Source: CAWIVJ01 sp963839525 (GTDB lineage Bacteria > Cyanobacteriota > Vampirovibrionia > Gastranaerophilales > Gastranaerophilaceae). From it: a stretch of 64,000 nt of DNA. A program made the position numbers and the translations under genes. The notes beneath the pieces were generated by a model. The model was given only the letters and a program-made list of their open reading frames with translations. It was not told where the DNA came from and made no database searches. The DNA lies in assembly GCA_963839525.1 (NCBI GenBank), contig CAWIVJ010000013.1, positions 62,001 through 126,000 on the forward strand, in the 5' to 3' direction. Numbering within the stretch: position 1 is the stretch's first letter; the number at the start of each line of letters is the position of its first letter. Below are positions 62,636 to 64,000 of this stretch, piece after piece.

Positions 62636-62654
62636 TTTTTGTTTCCTTTTTAAA

Positions 62655-63691
62655 CTACTTAAATGACCTGATAGCAACAAGAATTTTCGCAGCTACCCTG
62701 TGAGGCTGTATTGCTTCTTTTACAAGGTTCGAGATATTTTTGGTTCTGAATATTATTGTTGAGCCAAAATCTTTTGAACAACGGCTCATTATATCTTTTA
62801 AACTTGCTATGTTTCTAAGTGTATTTTCACCTTCAGTTATAAGCCTGTGAAAGCCCTCTACATCTATTAATGTTCTTCGTTTCGTTGAAAGGAAATTTTC
62901 CTTTGATTCTTTAAGTGCTTTACTTAGTCCCTTCAGCAGTGTCTTATTGTCTGCATCGGGTATTTGAACAAAGTTACAGTCGGAATTTTTCCCTGTCCAG
63001 ACAACCAGTTCTTTTGATAAATCGTCATGTTCATCTATAAGCATAATTGCGTTTGGTATTTCTACTTTTGTACCTTTTTGTTCCATGTCGATACGGTCTG
63101 AAAATTCTGTCATTAATTTCATCTTTATTGCATGAACTGCTTTTTCGTGTTTCACTTTTGCCAGTGCTCTCGCATTTTCTTTCATTACTGTGGCTTTATC
63201 TGCGTCTAATTCCTCTTTTATTAAGTCCGGGATTAATTTTGCTATTCTTTCTACTTGCTTTTTAGCTCTTGAATTATCTATTCCTTTGCGGATTCCGAAT
63301 TCGGGGAGATTTAATAATTCATTAACCCAAAGAACCGGAGCACCCGACTCCAAAATCTCCAATAGTCACTATCGCCGCCAAGTTTATCAACTAAATGAAA
63401 TATTCCTTTTGATTCTCCAAAGAGCTCGAAATTACCTTTTTTAAATTCTTTTTTTAAAATTTTTTTACATTCATTTCCACTTTGATTTATAAATTTTTTA
63501 GCAATAGCTATCTCATCATCTTCGTAATAACCTGACGGATATTTATTTCCTTTAAACCCTACATTTGAACGATTCAAGATATCTGCCCGAGGAGCAGTAT
63601 TTAAATTACTCATATAGCTTTTAGTGCCTTCATAACTTGTTTTTCTAATTTTTGAATTGCTTGCTTTAAAATTTGATACAGGTAAAATCAT
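62655..63691 (-). pseudogene. AAA+-like pseudo-ATPase with N-terminal FKA/GFKG motifs, one frameshift
   Basis: Two frames, 63691-63311 (MILPVSNFKASNSKIRKTSY, then NVGFKGNKYPSG) and 63362-62655 (LESGAPVLWVNELLNLPEFG and onward), join with one indel near 63340-63366 to give about 345 residues. The C-terminal 150 residues correspond to an AAA+ core without catalytic motifs: VEIPNAIMLIDEHDDLSKEL replaces Walker A, KRRTLIDVEGFHRLI replaces Walker B, and DFGSTIIFRTKNISNL aligns with sensor 1. No membrane helix. AAGGAG precedes the ATG. The ATPase gene follows 19 bases after its stop, so the two were probably co-transcribed as a pseudo-ATPase/ATPase pair. Confidence 0.75.
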
Positions 63692-63765
63692 AATTTCATA
63701 CTCCTTCTTCTTTTGTTTAGTACATTACCATTACTTACAAATACTCTAATGAATTTTTTTTGCCT

Positions 63766-63788
63766 TAGCCAGTTGGGCTATTTTTTCA
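63766..63788 (+). terminator. small hairpin followed by T-run
   Basis: TAGCC-AGTTG-GGCTA followed by TTTTTT. A near-identical hairpin TAGCC-CTGTTG-GGCTA stands at 61274-61289, at the other side of the AAA+ gene pair. The rest, 63789-64000, holds no gene that I can see. Confidence 0.4.
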
Positions 63789-64000
63789 ATATAAGCGTTT
63801 TAGGTTGAATTTTTATTAACTTAACTCTAAAAACTTTTAAGTTCAATTCTTAATATATACTCTATTAAGAATTTTTTACAAAGCTTCCCTAATGGAACAA
63901 TTTTTTTCTGCAGTCTAAAAGCTGATATTTTAAGAAATATTAAAATTATATATAAGCCTTATACGCCTATACAATAACTTTATCAAAGAATCATAACCTT

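Overview
The window is AT-rich, densely coded DNA from a Gram-negative-type (two-membrane) anaerobe. The two-membrane envelope is inferred from a TolC-family protein, a BcsC-like beta-barrel protein, a DUF2490-type barrel and a lipoprotein. Anaerobic habit is inferred from an Hcp hybrid-cluster protein whose N-terminal cysteine spacing is the one typical of strict anaerobes. Isoprenoids come from the MEP pathway (ispE), and the cell has flagellar export genes. The gene mix, together with a recurrent N-terminal 'SFKA-like' motif in several unrelated proteins, fits a non-photosynthetic cyanobacterial relative (Vampirovibrionia/Gastranaerophilales, 'Melainabacteria'). That placement is an inference; no rRNA gene is present to confirm it.

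Layout. 1-5.8 kb: a coiled-coil protein cut by the left edge, an XRE regulator with a repeated operator, a small SFKA-tagged protein and a CHASE2-adenylate/guanylate cyclase. 5.8-11 kb: rqcH, then a reverse-strand flagellar cluster (two-SpoA switch protein, fliO, fliP, fliQ, fliR). 11-23 kb: lysS, a histone-deacetylase-like amidohydrolase, an ATP-grasp/DmpA-peptidase fusion, tilS with a 3' frameshift, a DHH phosphoesterase, a CHASE2-GGDEF protein, a short-form thiC and several very small ORFs. 23-31 kb: a LuxR-type response regulator, a small divergent regulatory pair, two palindromic repeats, and a cellulose operon (BcsC-like, GH8 glucanase, BcsA with PilZ). 31-36.5 kb: hcp with a palindromic operator, ispE, rsmA and a glutamate-cysteine ligase. 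36.5-39 kb: initiator tRNA-fMet, three repeat or hairpin elements, an XRE protein, a DinJ/YafQ toxin-antitoxin pair and a hipA relic. 39-45.7 kb: DUF2490, TolC, RND pump and membrane fusion protein. 45.7-48.5 kb: an ATPase relic, an RHH protein, a lipoprotein and yebC. 48.5-55.2 kb: a chemosensory cluster (tandem CheW, REC-GGDEF, MCP, CheA-REC). 55.2-57.3 kb: yqeK, nadD and a uridine-kinase-like gene. 57.4-63.7 kb: a decaying array of tandemly duplicated AAA+-related genes.

How the parts may work together. Three gene sets converge on cyclic-nucleotide control of surface behaviour. The chemosensory cluster has the parts list of a Wsp system, with a REC-GGDEF protein as its output; a CHASE2-GGDEF protein is a second possible c-di-GMP source; and BcsA carries an intact-looking PilZ domain that would be activated by c-di-GMP. 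A CHASE2-class III cyclase adds a probable cAMP branch.

The least explained part is the right end. Five AAA+-like gene copies lie next to one AAA+ gene that retains Walker A and Walker B. The five copies appear to have lost the Walker motifs, the tandem ones have gained a C-terminal membrane segment, and all carry frameshifts or deletions.
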